Positions 22,034 through 28,618 of a stretch of DNA of 34,011 bases are shown one piece after another. A model generated the notes under the pieces. The model had not been told where the DNA came from. It was given only the letters and a program-made list of their open reading frames with translations, and did not search any database. Origin of the DNA: a virus; IMG/VR virus record IMGVR_UViG_3300031857_000719, positions 1 to 34,011 of that record; one strand, written 5' to 3'. Numbering within the stretch: position 1 is the first letter of the stretch; every line of letters begins with the position of its first letter. The translations under genes and the position numbers were made by a program.

Positions 22034-22203
22034 GAAATCGTGAAAGCCTCGAAGAGCGCGCCGAGAAGATCCGCGCCCGCGTTCGCCGTTCAATCGAGCG
22101 CACGCGCGCGGAAGCCGCGAAAGCGCACGCGGCGGCGCGGCGCCAGCGGGGCGAGCGGCCCAAGCTGCGGCTGGTGCGGGGCGGTCTCGAGGCGCGGAAG
22201 TGA
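22030..22203 (+). CDS. Arg/Ala-rich small helical protein
   Basis: A 57-residue protein starting at the ATG overlapping the previous stop (ATGA). It is a highly basic coiled-coil-like helix (SLEERAEKIRARVRRSIERT, then RAEAAKAHAAARRQRGER) and could bind DNA or RNA. It is linked by 4-nt overlap to the next gene. Function unknown. Confidence 0.55.
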   Translation: MRNRESLEERAEKIRARVRRSIERTRAEAAKAHAAARRQRGERPKLRLVRGGLEARK

Positions 22204-22382
22204 GTCTCTGCCACGAATGCGGCGACGCTCACTCGTGCTCGGACTGCCGGCACGACGACGAGGTGATGCGCGCGGAAGCGGCCTACGAGCGCGCCCGCTC
22301 GCGCGGCGAAGTCTGTCCCGGCTGCGACTGCACGAAAGCGCCAAGCCAAGAGCGCTGCGGCGCTTGCGACGGCGCAGGCTAA
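22200..22382 (+). CDS. Cys-rich microprotein at the end of the early operon
   Basis: A 60-residue protein with GTG start in a GTGA overlap. Cys residues group as CHECGDAHSCSDCRH and VCPGCDCTKAPSQERCGACD, suggesting two zinc-binding clusters around a short helix. Its stop codon overlaps that of the convergent minus-strand DUF5675 gene (CTAA at 22379-22382), leaving no room for a terminator between the converging units. Confidence 0.58.
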   Translation: MSLCHECGDAHSCSDCRHDDEVMRAEAAYERARSRGEVCPGCDCTKAPSQERCGACDGAG

Positions 22383-22831
22383 ACGATCGTGAGCTCGAAC
22401 GGGGCGCGCGCGAACGCTTCGGCGAGCTGCCGGAGCGCGTCGGCGCTGTTCTTAACCGCGGCCTGCCCCTTGATGTTGCCCACGTCGGTACCGACGGCGA
22501 TGCAGCCGCGGAGGTCTGAGAGGTAGCGCTTCCCGGTCGCAGGGTTCACGAGCTGCGTATCGCCGGCCCAGTTACCGGCGTGAATGAGAATCGCGGTCCT
22601 CCACGATGGATGCCACGGGACCGCGACGCCTTCGACGTGGTAGCAGTCGCCGAACTTCTCCGAGTGTCGAAAGTCGCATTGATAGCGGCCCGGCGGAATG
22701 CACGAGCGAAGCCGCGCATTGTCGCGCCAGGGCAGCTCCGCCGTGAAGAGCACGAGGCCCGTGTCGATAGCGAGCTTTCCGAAGGTCCCTTCGTCGCTGG
22801 ACGAGTAGCGCTTGAGTGTCGCGCTCCTCAC
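22379..22831 (-). CDS. DUF5675 family protein, last gene of the lysis cassette
   Basis: A 150-residue protein with the family's conserved segments: YSSSDEGTFGKL, TAELPWRDN, RSCIPPGRYQC, AILIHAGNWAGDTQ and RGCIAVGTDVG. DUF5675 proteins occur in phages near lysis genes, and an enzymatic role on the cell wall is suspected but unproven. The HAGN and GCIAVG blocks hold the best candidate functional residues (His, Cys). The GTG start has GGGAG upstream and overlaps the preceding stop by 4 nt. No recognisable lysozyme, amidase or transglycosylase is present elsewhere, so it is the best candidate for the missing lysis enzyme. Confidence 0.78.
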   Translation of the reverse strand: MRSATLKRYSSSDEGTFGKLAIDTGLVLFTAELPWRDNARLRSCIPPGRYQCDFRHSEKFGDCYHVEGVAVPWHPSWRTAILIHAGNWAGDTQLVNPATGKRYLSDLRGCIAVGTDVGNIKGQAAVKNSADALRQLAEAFARAPFELTIV

Positions 22832-23160
22832 CGGAACGCTCCCGCTGCCGCCGCGGTGACGACAGCGCCGGCGACGACGCCGAGAACGAAGACGAGCTCG
22901 CGGGAGAGCCACGGTGTCGGAGCACCCCTCGCGAGCTCCACCGCTTCGCCGTGTTGCCACTTCAAGCCCGCGATGTGCGCGCGCTGCTCCGCCGCGAGCT
23001 CGCCGCAGGCCTCCGCGTGGAGCTCACGCGCCGCGAGAGCCTCGAGCGCGGCCGAGAGCTTTCTCTCGCAGGGCTCAGCCGCCGTCGCCTGAACCGGGCT
23101 TATCGCCAGGATCGAGCAGATCGCGAAGCAGGTGAGTTTTCGTGAGAGCATCTTTTTCAC
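22828..23160 (-). CDS. Spanin-like protein with signal peptide and C-terminal membrane segment
   Basis: A 110-residue protein. Residues 1-28 are a signal peptide (LTCFAICSILAISPVQATA|A), the centre is a Cys-containing helix (ERKLSAALEALAARELHAEA), and residues 86-108 are a membrane segment (LVFVLGVVAGAVVTAAAAG). N-terminal export plus C-terminal anchor resembles the topology of unimolecular spanins, but no proper lipobox is present. It overlaps the upstream i-spanin-like gene by 86 bp in another frame, as Rz/Rz1 pairs do. Confidence 0.6.
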   Translation of the reverse strand: MKKMLSRKLTCFAICSILAISPVQATAAEPCERKLSAALEALAARELHAEACGELAAEQRAHIAGLKWQHGEAVELARGAPTPWLSRELVFVLGVVAGAVVTAAAAGAFR

Positions 23161-23362
23161 GGGCTTCCACCCTCTCCTCGAGCGCCGCGATCGCAGCCTC
23201 GCGTTTTTCGTTCGCTACCGCGTGCTTCGCCTCGAGCGCGTCGACGCGCGCGGCCCGAAGCTGTTCTCCTCGCCGTCGATACAACAGCGCCATGACGACG
23301 GCAGCCGCAGCCGCGGCGATCCCTGCGACGAGCTTTCCGGCGCGCTGAAATTTGTCGATCAT
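23075..23362 (-). CDS. Rz-like inner-membrane spanin candidate
   Basis: A 95-residue protein: one N-terminal membrane helix (GKLVAGIAAAAAAVVMALLY, about residues 9-28) followed by a long periplasmic coiled coil (DALEAKHAVANEKREAAIAA, then LEERVEAREKDAL). This is the typical i-spanin arrangement. The start is the ATG overlapping the upstream stop (ATGA). Its 3' end overlaps the start of the next gene in a different frame. It probably acts in outer-membrane disruption at lysis. Confidence 0.62.
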   Translation of the reverse strand: MIDKFQRAGKLVAGIAAAAAAVVMALLYRRRGEQLRAARVDALEAKHAVANEKREAAIAALEERVEAREKDALTKTHLLRDLLDPGDKPGSGDGG

Positions 23363-23757
23363 GCCGGCGTGTCCTTCGGCGGCTCCGGCACCGACTGCGT
23401 AGCTGCGTCGGGCGCCTTGGGCCTTCGCGGTTTCCTTCGCACCTGGGCGAAGTCGCTCTCTGCCATGGCGTTGCACACGCGCTCGGCGACGAGGCAGGCC
23501 GCCCCAACGAAGCGAAAGAAGTTCCGGAACAGAAAGAGCGTCGAGCGCTTCTTTCTCGTCGGCAGAAGCCGCGTCGCCGCTTCCGCTCCGAACCACGAAA
23601 GAAACGCCACGACGATGGGATTCTCGGCAATTGCCTGGAGCGCATCGGCCGCGCCGCCGAAGCCCGCGGGCGCAGCGTCTGCGCCGAACGCGCGCTGGGC
23701 GACGAAGCCGCCGGCGACGACGGCTGCGAAGTAGAAAAGGTCCGTGAGGCGTTTCAT
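23359..23757 (-). CDS. Holin-like membrane protein
   Basis: A 132-residue protein with two or three hydrophobic segments: LFYFAAVVAGGFVAQRAFGA near the start, NPIVVAFLSWFGAEAATRL in the centre and probably FRNFFRFVGAACLVAERV. The tail is basic and Pro-rich (VRRKPRRPKAPDAA). Small size, several membrane segments, a charged tail and 4-nt overlaps with lysis genes on both sides suggest a holin. No holin family was recognised. Confidence 0.6.
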   Translation of the reverse strand: MKRLTDLFYFAAVVAGGFVAQRAFGADAAPAGFGGAADALQAIAENPIVVAFLSWFGAEAATRLLPTRKKRSTLFLFRNFFRFVGAACLVAERVCNAMAESDFAQVRRKPRRPKAPDAATQSVPEPPKDTPA

Positions 23758-24002
23758 TTCTTTTCCTTCGGAATAATCCGCTCGACGAAGCCAAAGCCCA
23801 TGGCGCTGAGCACCGTCTGCGGCCGTTCCACTTTCGCTTCCGCGACGGGCTTTTTCTTCGGGCAGTCGAGCTCGCGCATCCGCTCCTCGAGGCGGACAAC
23901 GGTGACGGCGAGATTGAAGAGCGCGACGATTCCGCTCGCGGCGAGGCTCGTTACTACCGTCAGAACGAACGCCTGGAATTTTCCGTTGTCGCTCTTCGCC
24001 AC
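23754..24002 (-). CDS. Single-membrane-helix protein opening the lysis cassette
   Basis: An 82-residue protein. One membrane helix (AFVLTVVTSLAASGIVALFN, then LAVTVV) is followed by a short charged helix (RLEERMRELDCPKKKP) and a basic end. It resembles XhlA/holin-accessory proteins in size and layout. The GTG start has a GAGGGA site. It is the first gene of the minus-strand lysis unit; the 158 bp up to the divergent gene at 24161 contain no evident strong promoter. Confidence 0.6.
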   Translation of the reverse strand: MAKSDNGKFQAFVLTVVTSLAASGIVALFNLAVTVVRLEERMRELDCPKKKPVAEAKVERPQTVLSAMGFGFVERIIPKEKK

Positions 24003-24160
24003 GTGTCCCTCGAGGGGAGTGGGCGGCGTCGCTCCGAGGTTCGAGCGGCGCCGCCCTGCCTTCCACCAGTACCGTCGAATCTCTTATCGGAGCTACGCCG
24101 CGTCATAGTTACAACCTATAGCGTCATGAAGCCCGCGCGAGCTCGCGCCGAAAGAGAGGC

Positions 24161-24472
24161 ATGGCAAAGAAGAATCTCGAGAAGCAGGCGACCCGGGCGA
24201 AGGAAGTTCTGGACGGCATTGAGGCGAAGACGGCCGAGCGGAAGGGGCTCTACGAGGAGCTGGACACGCTCATCGTCGGTTTCGCCGCGGTCCCCGCTGA
24301 GGAGCTCGCGGCGCACGGCCTGGTCGTCACCGACGCTTTCGCGAAGGGCAACACGCAGTGGGGCCACGGGCCGGTGCGACGGCTTTCGCTCGAGCGCATC
24401 GAGGCGCCGGCGGCGGCCGCGACGGAGAAGCCCGCGAAGAAGCCGCGCGCGAGCGCCGATAAGAAGGCGTGA
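24161..24472 (+). CDS. Small protein coupled to a serine recombinase
   Basis: A 103-residue protein with a helical N-terminus (KKNLEKQATRAKEVLDGIEA, then KTAERKGLYEELD), a central mixed part and a Lys/Ala-rich basic tail (EKPAKKPRASADKKA) like those of DNA-binding accessory proteins. AGAGAGG precedes the ATG. Its stop overlaps the GTG of the recombinase (GTGA), so both are made together. The family is not recognised. Confidence 0.6.
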   Translation: MAKKNLEKQATRAKEVLDGIEAKTAERKGLYEELDTLIVGFAAVPAEELAAHGLVVTDAFAKGNTQWGHGPVRRLSLERIEAPAAAATEKPAKKPRASADKKA

Positions 24473-25053
24473 AGAAGCTCGCCATCTACTCCCGCACGTC
24501 GACCGACAAGCAAGACACCGGCCTCGAGGCGCAGCAACGGACGCTGCGCGACTGGTGCAATGCGAACGGGCACAAGAAGTATCTCGAGTTTTCGGACGCC
24601 GGCGTCTCGGGAATGAAATCGTCGCGGCCCGAGTTCAACCGCATGATGGCGGAGGTCCGCGCAGGCGAGATCGGGACCGTCCTCGTGTACTCGTTCTCTC
24701 GCTTCGCGCGCAGCACGAAGCATCTCATCGAGGCGCTCGAGGAGTTCAATCGGCTCGGCGTCGCGTTCATCTCGAAGACGGAGCAGATCGACACGTCGAC
24801 TCCGATCGGGAAAGCGATGTTCACGATCATCTCCGCGATGGCGCAGCTCGAGCGGGACCTCACCGCGGAGCGCGTGAAGAACGGGCTCAGGAACGCCGTC
24901 GCGAAGGGGAAGCGGCTCGGTCGCCCGAAGACCGCGGGCAAGAAGGCGCGGAAGGTACGGCTGCTGCGCGCCGGCGGCGCCGCGCCGGAAGCGATAGCCG
25001 CGGAACTCGGCGTGTCGCGCGCCAGCGTTTACCGGATGCTCAAAGCGGCGTAG
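24469..25053 (+). CDS. Small serine recombinase (resolvase/invertase)
   Basis: A 194-residue protein with the full layout: IYSRTSTDKQDTGLEAQQRT (catalytic Ser11), YSFSRFARSTKHL (conserved Arg block), then FTIISAMAQLERDLTAERVK (E helix), GKRLGRPKTAGKK linker and a C-terminal helix-turn-helix (APEAIAAELGVSRASVYRML). It could resolve multimers of a circular genome or invert a segment. The nearby inverted repeat cluster at 25282-25348 is a candidate recombination site. Together with a tyrosine integrase it gives the phage two recombination systems. Confidence 0.9.
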   Translation: MKKLAIYSRTSTDKQDTGLEAQQRTLRDWCNANGHKKYLEFSDAGVSGMKSSRPEFNRMMAEVRAGEIGTVLVYSFSRFARSTKHLIEALEEFNRLGVAFISKTEQIDTSTPIGKAMFTIISAMAQLERDLTAERVKNGLRNAVAKGKRLGRPKTAGKKARKVRLLRAGGAAPEAIAAELGVSRASVYRMLKAA

Positions 25054-25062
25054 CCTCGGGGC

Positions 25063-25302
25063 ATGACCGAAGACCGGCTGAAGCAGATCGAAGAGAACCT
25101 TGCGGACGAGAGCGACGCCGGGTGTCCCGAATGCGGCGTGAAGGTAAGCTCCGCGATGGCGACGGAGCTCGTTACCGAGGTCCGGCGGCTGCGGGATGCG
25201 CTCGGGCTCTACGCCGAACCTGCCTTTTGGGATTTCGGTAAAGCGAAACCCGAAGGTGGCTTCCTCGCCCGCGCCGCGCTGGCGTCTCAAAAACCCGGTT
25301 GA
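25063..25302 (+). CDS. Small hypothetical protein with one Cys pair
   Basis: A 79-residue protein following the recombinase by 9 bp. It has two helices (DRLKQIEENLADES and MATELVTEVRRLRDALGL) around CPECG, which could bind zinc with a partner. CGGGG precedes the ATG. Its end contains the first copy of the TCTCAAAA repeat. Function unknown. Confidence 0.55.
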   Translation: MTEDRLKQIEENLADESDAGCPECGVKVSSAMATELVTEVRRLRDALGLYAEPAFWDFGKAKPEGGFLARAALASQKPG

Positions 25303-25348
25303 AAGCGGCTCCGCGCCGCGATCTCAAAAACAGATGATTTTGAGACGC
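25282..25348. repeat. TCTCAAAA repeats, candidate recombinase site or operator
   Basis: GCGTCTCAAAA at 25282-25292 is repeated exactly in inverted orientation at 25338-25348 (TTTTGAGACGC). A third copy, TCTCAAAAAC, lies at 25322-25331 and forms an 8-bp stem with the inverted one. Copies straddle the end of the 25063 gene, 230 bp after the serine recombinase. The following 160 bp to 25510 show no gene. It could be a recombination site, an operator or a weak terminator. Confidence 0.55.
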
Positions 25349-25510
25349 GTGAGGTAATCCCCCGCCGCGCCACGCCGACGCCTCTCCCGGAACAGCGATA
25401 AAATCGAGCGGTCGTAGTTGCTGTCCGGTTACTTCACAAACCAAACGACAAACGTATGGCTGCGTGATTCGACCCGCCCGCGTGACGTTGTCTCGCGGGC
25501 GGTACCATTT

Positions 25511-25702
25511 CTACCGGCCGGATCCGGGGCACCGCTCGGCGATCCAGTCGCGGAGCTCGCGGCCGAACGCGTCCCGCCGCGATACTAGCCGCCGATGCCC
25601 CAGGAGCGTTCGGCGGAAGCGGTTCACGCGGACTTCCGCGCCACACTCGGGACACCGAGCGAACCAAACGAAGCCCTCGCCCTTCACCCTGCGCTGAACC
25701 AT
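25511..25702 (-). CDS. Possible small zinc-binding protein
   Basis: A 63-residue minus-strand frame (MVQRRVKGEGFVWFARCPEC, then GAEVRVNRFRRTLLGHRRLV) with a CPEC pair, a His and a later Cys. It is Arg-rich, has no strong ribosome site and stands alone between two + genes, so it may be real or a chance reading. The 238 bp between it and the toxin gene are GC-rich and hold no other gene. Confidence 0.4.
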   Translation of the reverse strand: MVQRRVKGEGFVWFARCPECGAEVRVNRFRRTLLGHRRLVSRRDAFGRELRDWIAERCPGSGR

Positions 25703-25906
25703 GCCGGATTCTACCGCACGCGCTTCCCCGCGCGCCGCGGCCGCGGTACGCTCCTCCGCTCAAGAGGGTTGGGGTGGGTGCCCCACGCGCGGCCGGCGGC
25801 GTGTATGCGTCGCCGCCGGCGACGTGCGCAGCCTGGGCCCCCTGCAAGCCGCAGGCCCGCCGATCCCCTGCGTGGCGACGGGTAGTTACGCACCGCCCTA
25901 TTCCTG

Positions 25907-25934
25907 TTGACAATGTATATACATTAGCTATAAT
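25907..25934 (+). promoter_or_regulatory. Toxin-antitoxin promoter with palindromic operator
   Basis: A perfect TTGACA (25907-25912), 16-bp spacer and perfect TATAAT (25929-25934). The spacer contains AATGTATATACATT (25912-25925), a perfect 14-bp palindrome, a typical operator for ribbon-helix-helix antitoxins. The ATG of the toxin follows the -10 by six bases, so the transcript should be leaderless. Confidence 0.88.
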
Positions 25935-25940
25935 AGTCTC

Positions 25941-26216
25941 ATGGGCGTGACGTTGAAATCCTGGGGCGAGCGGAAAGCGAGCTGGCTCGCGGAGAACGGA
26001 CGCCCGACCTTCGAGCAGGTCCTCGAAGCCATCGCCGAGGGCGGGCTTCTCGATATCCGAGACAACAACACGCACGCGGACCGCAAGATTTTCGTCGTTC
26101 GGATTGCGGGCAAGATCCACGCGGTGCCGGTGATTCCCCTTACGAATGGCGAGTACCAGGCGACGACGGTTTTCCCATCGAAGAAACTGGAAAAGGAATT
26201 TGGAGGTAAAACGTGA
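25941..26216 (+). CDS. BrnT/DUF4258-like toxin
   Basis: A 91-residue protein. The pattern FEQVLEAIAEGGLLDIRDNN, then RKIFVVRIAGKIHAVPVIPL and TTVFPSKKLEKEF matches a BrnT-like family of RNase-type toxins in which strands KIFVV and HAVPV and the terminal PSRKA/PSKK block are conserved. The toxin precedes its antitoxin, as in brnTA. The transcript appears leaderless and there is no ribosome site. It probably blocks translation when the antitoxin is lost and may help maintain the phage or exclude others. Confidence 0.8.
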   Translation: MGVTLKSWGERKASWLAENGRPTFEQVLEAIAEGGLLDIRDNNTHADRKIFVVRIAGKIHAVPVIPLTNGEYQATTVFPSKKLEKEFGGKT

Positions 26217-26536
26217 AAGCAAAATCGAAACTCTCGAAGGAAGAGCGCATCCTCGAAGCGTCGTTCGCGGAAGGAAACTGGAAGAGCGCCGGCAAAGCCG
26301 AAGTCGAGCGCGTCCGCCGGGGCGTGAAGGCTCAGCTCGAAAACGCGAAGAAGGATACGCAGGTCAACCTGCGGCTACCATCGGAGCTTGTCGAGCTTGC
26401 GCGCGCGGGAGCCGCAAAGCACGGCATGCCCTACCAGACACTCATCGCGAGCGTGATCCACAAGTTCTTCACCAACCAGTTCGTCGAGCGGGAGAAGTGG
26501 GAGGAGTTGCTTGATCGGGTGTCGAAGGCGTCGTAG
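26213..26536 (+). CDS. CopG/BrnA-like antitoxin
   Basis: A 107-residue protein. The N-terminal half (SKEERILEASFAEGNWKSAG) carries the toxin-binding WKS block seen in this antitoxin family; the C-terminal half is a ribbon-helix-helix domain (DTQVNLRLPSELVELARAGA, then HGMPYQTLIASVIHKF). It should neutralise the upstream toxin and repress the shared promoter by binding the palindrome at 25912. It overlaps the toxin gene by 4 nt. The next 201 bp contain no gene; an imperfect hairpin AAAGGGA/TCCCTTT near 26636-26667 could be a weak terminator. Confidence 0.85.
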   Translation: MKAKSKLSKEERILEASFAEGNWKSAGKAEVERVRRGVKAQLENAKKDTQVNLRLPSELVELARAGAAKHGMPYQTLIASVIHKFFTNQFVEREKWEELLDRVSKAS

Positions 26537-26737
26537 CCCCGCCCTTGAGCGGGCCAGCCACCGCGCCAGGAGTGCCAGGCCGTAGGACGGGGAGCGGAGT
26601 TTTGAGCGTGTCTTCATAGGATCGATGGTGCGGCCAAAGGGACAGACCGCACCGGGGACCTCCCTTTTTCTGCTACGGGCCGGCACTCGGCGGCCCCACC
26701 CCTGGTCGCGGTCCCTCCGCCGGGCGACAATGGGGGT

Positions 26738-27055
26738 ATGAGCGCTCATTGCCGCGGCTGCGGCCGCGAAGTATCGGGCCCGCACGACTGCCCCGGGCCG
26801 TTCGCCTCACAGCCGGCGTCGCCCGTCTGCGCGGGCTGCTGTCTTCCCACGCTGCGCTGCCAGTGCGTGACCCGGCCGGCGGATCCGTGCCGACACTCGT
26901 TCACCTTCCTGCGCTCGGTGCAGGAAGAGCTGCGAGGCCCCGGGTTGAACGCGTACACGCGCACCGATTACTTCTATTGCACCTCGTGCCTCGAGGAGCG
27001 CACGAAGACGGTCACGGAGAACGCTTACCGCCCGCCCGCCTGGTGGAACCCATAA
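26738..27055 (+). CDS. Cys-rich zinc-binding protein
   Basis: A 105-residue protein with about ten Cys in CxxC-type pairs: CRGCGREVSGPHDCPG, VCAGCCLPTLRCQC and YFYCTSCLEERTK, plus His residues. The central part (HSFTFLRSVQEELRGPGLNA) is helical. GGGGGT lies just before the ATG. It is probably a structural zinc protein; function unknown. Confidence 0.62.
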   Translation: MSAHCRGCGREVSGPHDCPGPFASQPASPVCAGCCLPTLRCQCVTRPADPCRHSFTFLRSVQEELRGPGLNAYTRTDYFYCTSCLEERTKTVTENAYRPPAWWNP

Positions 27056-27108
27056 CGGCGCCTTGGCGACCGCCGCGTTTCCCGGTAGAACGCGGGCCGG
27101 AGGTAACG

Positions 27109-27267
27109 ATGAGCACCACGACGAAGAACGTTGAGCCCTGCTGCGGGAAATGCGGGAGCAAAGAATGGAAGGCGCAGCAGACCGCTGTGTGGGGCACCGG
27201 CGGAAAGATGATCTACTGCGGTGGCTGCGGCGCCGTGGTGACTTTCCTTCGCGACGAGAAGCCGTGA
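27109..27267 (+). CDS. Zinc-ribbon microprotein
   Basis: A 52-residue protein with two well-formed Cys knuckles (CCGKCGSKEWKAQQ and IYCGGCGAVVTFLRDE), a classical zinc ribbon of the transcription-factor type. A strong CGGAGG site precedes the ATG. It overlaps the following small gene by 4 nt (GTGA). Confidence 0.7.
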   Translation: MSTTTKNVEPCCGKCGSKEWKAQQTAVWGTGGKMIYCGGCGAVVTFLRDEKP

Positions 27268-27383
27268 TCGAGGCGTTCCGTTTCCCCGGCTACGAGCTGG
27301 TGCTCGTGCGCGTCGACGGCGTTTCGGGCTACTGGTGCCGGCCCGACGAGGTTCCGCTGGGCGCGGTATGGAGGAACGCGTGA
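27264..27383 (+). CDS. 39-residue coupled microprotein
   Basis: Begins at the GTG overlapping the zinc-ribbon stop and ends overlapping the next GTG. It encodes a beta-like peptide (AFRFPGYELVLVRVDGVSGY, then WCRPDEVPL). The two 4-nt overlaps suggest real coupled translation. Function unknown. Confidence 0.5.
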   Translation: MIEAFRFPGYELVLVRVDGVSGYWCRPDEVPLGAVWRNA

Positions 27384-27721
27384 ACGACGGCCACGACGCG
27401 GACCAAATGGAACGTCTGGACCGCCTCGCGACGGTGTGGGGAGCGGAGCAGAAGGAACGCATCGAGCAACTCGCGGCCGCATGGATCAAGGCGAACCCGG
27501 GGCTTCATCCGGAGGAGACGGAGCTCGTGGAGGAGCGGAGCTCGGACGGACTCGCAGTGCGCTGGCGTTTTCGCCGCCGTGGTCGTTCGGCTCAGCGTCG
27601 CGCCCCCAAAGTTATCGAGTACGCGCTCGAGCGCGTGCGCCGGAGCAAGACGCCCGCAGAACGTGAGATGGCCGTGTCGGGGCTGTTGGTGCTCTGGGAA
27701 AAACTTCGGGATCCCGACTGA
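27380..27721 (+). CDS. Helical accessory protein
   Basis: A 113-residue protein starting at GTG 27380, chosen because GGAGG lies five bases upstream and the codon overlaps the previous stop (GTGA). It has an N-terminal coiled coil (DQMERLDRLATVWGAEQKER) and a basic central segment (RWRFRRRGRSAQRRAPK), followed by a helix (EREMAVSGLLVLWEKLRD). It converges on the minus-strand 27726 gene with a short GACT/AGTC inverted repeat between the two stops. Function unknown. Confidence 0.6.
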   Translation: MNDGHDADQMERLDRLATVWGAEQKERIEQLAAAWIKANPGLHPEETELVEERSSDGLAVRWRFRRRGRSAQRRAPKVIEYALERVRRSKTPAEREMAVSGLLVLWEKLRDPD

Positions 27722-27725
27722 ACAG

Positions 27726-28016
27726 TCACCCCACGGCGAGTTCGCGGAGCACGGCGCGTTCGTCGTCGTCCCCCGCATCTTCGACCGCCTCCACGGAAGG
27801 GTCCGCGCTGTTTTCGGGCGTGTACGTGGCCCTGTTTTTTCGCGGGCGGCCGCGCCGACGGACGACAGGCCCATTCGCAGCGGGACTCCCCGATTGGTTC
27901 GGGTCGTGGTTCCTGGAGAAGTACTGGGAGGGCTTTCCGGGGAGGCCGCGGTAGTGGAGCCCGCAGCCGCAGGGGCAGAACTTCTTTTCGAGGGTCACAA
28001 CGGTCGATTCTCGCAC
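27726..28016 (-). CDS. Zinc-finger protein with AT-hook motif
   Basis: A 96-residue protein. The N-terminus has a Cys cluster (KKFCPCGCGLHYRGLPGKPS, then QYFSRNHDPNQ) like small HNH/zinc-knuckle proteins, and the centre has RRRGRPRKNR, a good AT-hook for minor-groove binding. The C-terminus is acidic. It is the last gene of the long minus accessory unit, 9 bp after the preceding stop. No ribosome site stands before the GTG, so a later GTG may be the true start. It probably binds DNA. Confidence 0.6.
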   Translation of the reverse strand: MRESTVVTLEKKFCPCGCGLHYRGLPGKPSQYFSRNHDPNQSGSPAANGPVVRRRGRPRKNRATYTPENSADPSVEAVEDAGDDDERAVLRELAVG

Positions 28017-28025
28017 GCGAGGGGG

Positions 28026-28400
28026 CTAGCCGGGGCCCGGAGAATTCGAGGACTTCAACGCGCTGCTTTCTTCATTCGGCAGGTCGGACGGTAGTCCGCG
28101 GCCGACCAAGCTTTCGATGATTTCGAGGTCGCTTTCGAGGAGGTGCTTGTTGTCCGCCGCGCGGTATCGCCGAGTAGCCTGCGACTTTATTTCTCTCAGC
28201 GCTTTCTCGGCGCGCTCGAGCCGGTCGAGAAGCGCGAGGACGACAGAAGGCTGCGCCGCCAGCGTAAAGGCCTCCTCCGGTCGCGTGCACTCGTGACGAT
28301 GGCGGTAAAGCGTCTGGAAGCTGCAGTCCGAACAAAGGTGCGTCGAGTTAACGTCCTTCGCCGCTTTTGCCAGCTCCCGCAGCTTCGCGAGGTCGGTCAC
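28026..28400 (-). CDS. Ead/Ea22-like accessory protein
   Basis: A 124-residue protein starting at the GTG overlapping the upstream stop. The segment FTLAAQPSVVLALLDRLERA, then EKALREIKSQAT resembles the Ead/Ea22-type helix block found in accessory genes of lambdoid and other phages. A Cys/His cluster (HLCSDCSFQTLYRHRHEC) may bind zinc. Its function in other phages is unknown. The longer upstream reading overlaps the previous gene fully and is not favoured. Confidence 0.58.
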   Translation of the reverse strand: MTDLAKLRELAKAAKDVNSTHLCSDCSFQTLYRHRHECTRPEEAFTLAAQPSVVLALLDRLERAEKALREIKSQATRRYRAADNKHLLESDLEIIESLVGRGLPSDLPNEESSALKSSNSPGPG

Positions 28401-28618
28401 GGCTTTACTCCCTCGCGCCCCGGCATCGGGTTCGCGCGGCAGTAGTCGCGCGTCGAGATGCATCGCCACCACCCGCCTTTGCCTGCGCAGTCGTCACACG
28501 TCCGGTACACGATGTCGAAATCGTCGTCGTCGTACTCCGTTCGGCCCTCGCCCGCGCACGCAAGGCACTCCGGCCCGCACACCTTTTTCCACGGGTTGTA
28601 GGGCTTTTCGCTTTTCAC
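28397..28618 (-). CDS. DnaJ-type zinc-finger microprotein
   Basis: A 73-residue protein with two CxxCxGxG knuckles (CLACAGEGRTEYD and TCDDCAGKGGWWRC), the pattern of the DnaJ central zinc domain. GAAGGAT precedes the GTG, and 4-nt overlaps link it to both neighbours. It may act as a small co-chaperone or RNA-binding factor. Confidence 0.68.
   Translation of the reverse strand: MKSEKPYNPWKKVCGPECLACAGEGRTEYDDDDFDIVYRTCDDCAGKGGWWRCISTRDYCRANPMPGREGVKP

Noticed and set aside
24003-25241. 412-residue plus-strand open frame
   Set aside because: Extremely Arg/Ser-rich and out of phase with the recombinase and its upstream gene, which have clear motifs and coupled starts.
26636-26669. Strong terminator after the antitoxin gene
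   Set aside because: The AAAGGGA/TCCCTTT pairing has a long loop and competes with another hairpin (26627-26653), so it is noted only as weak.
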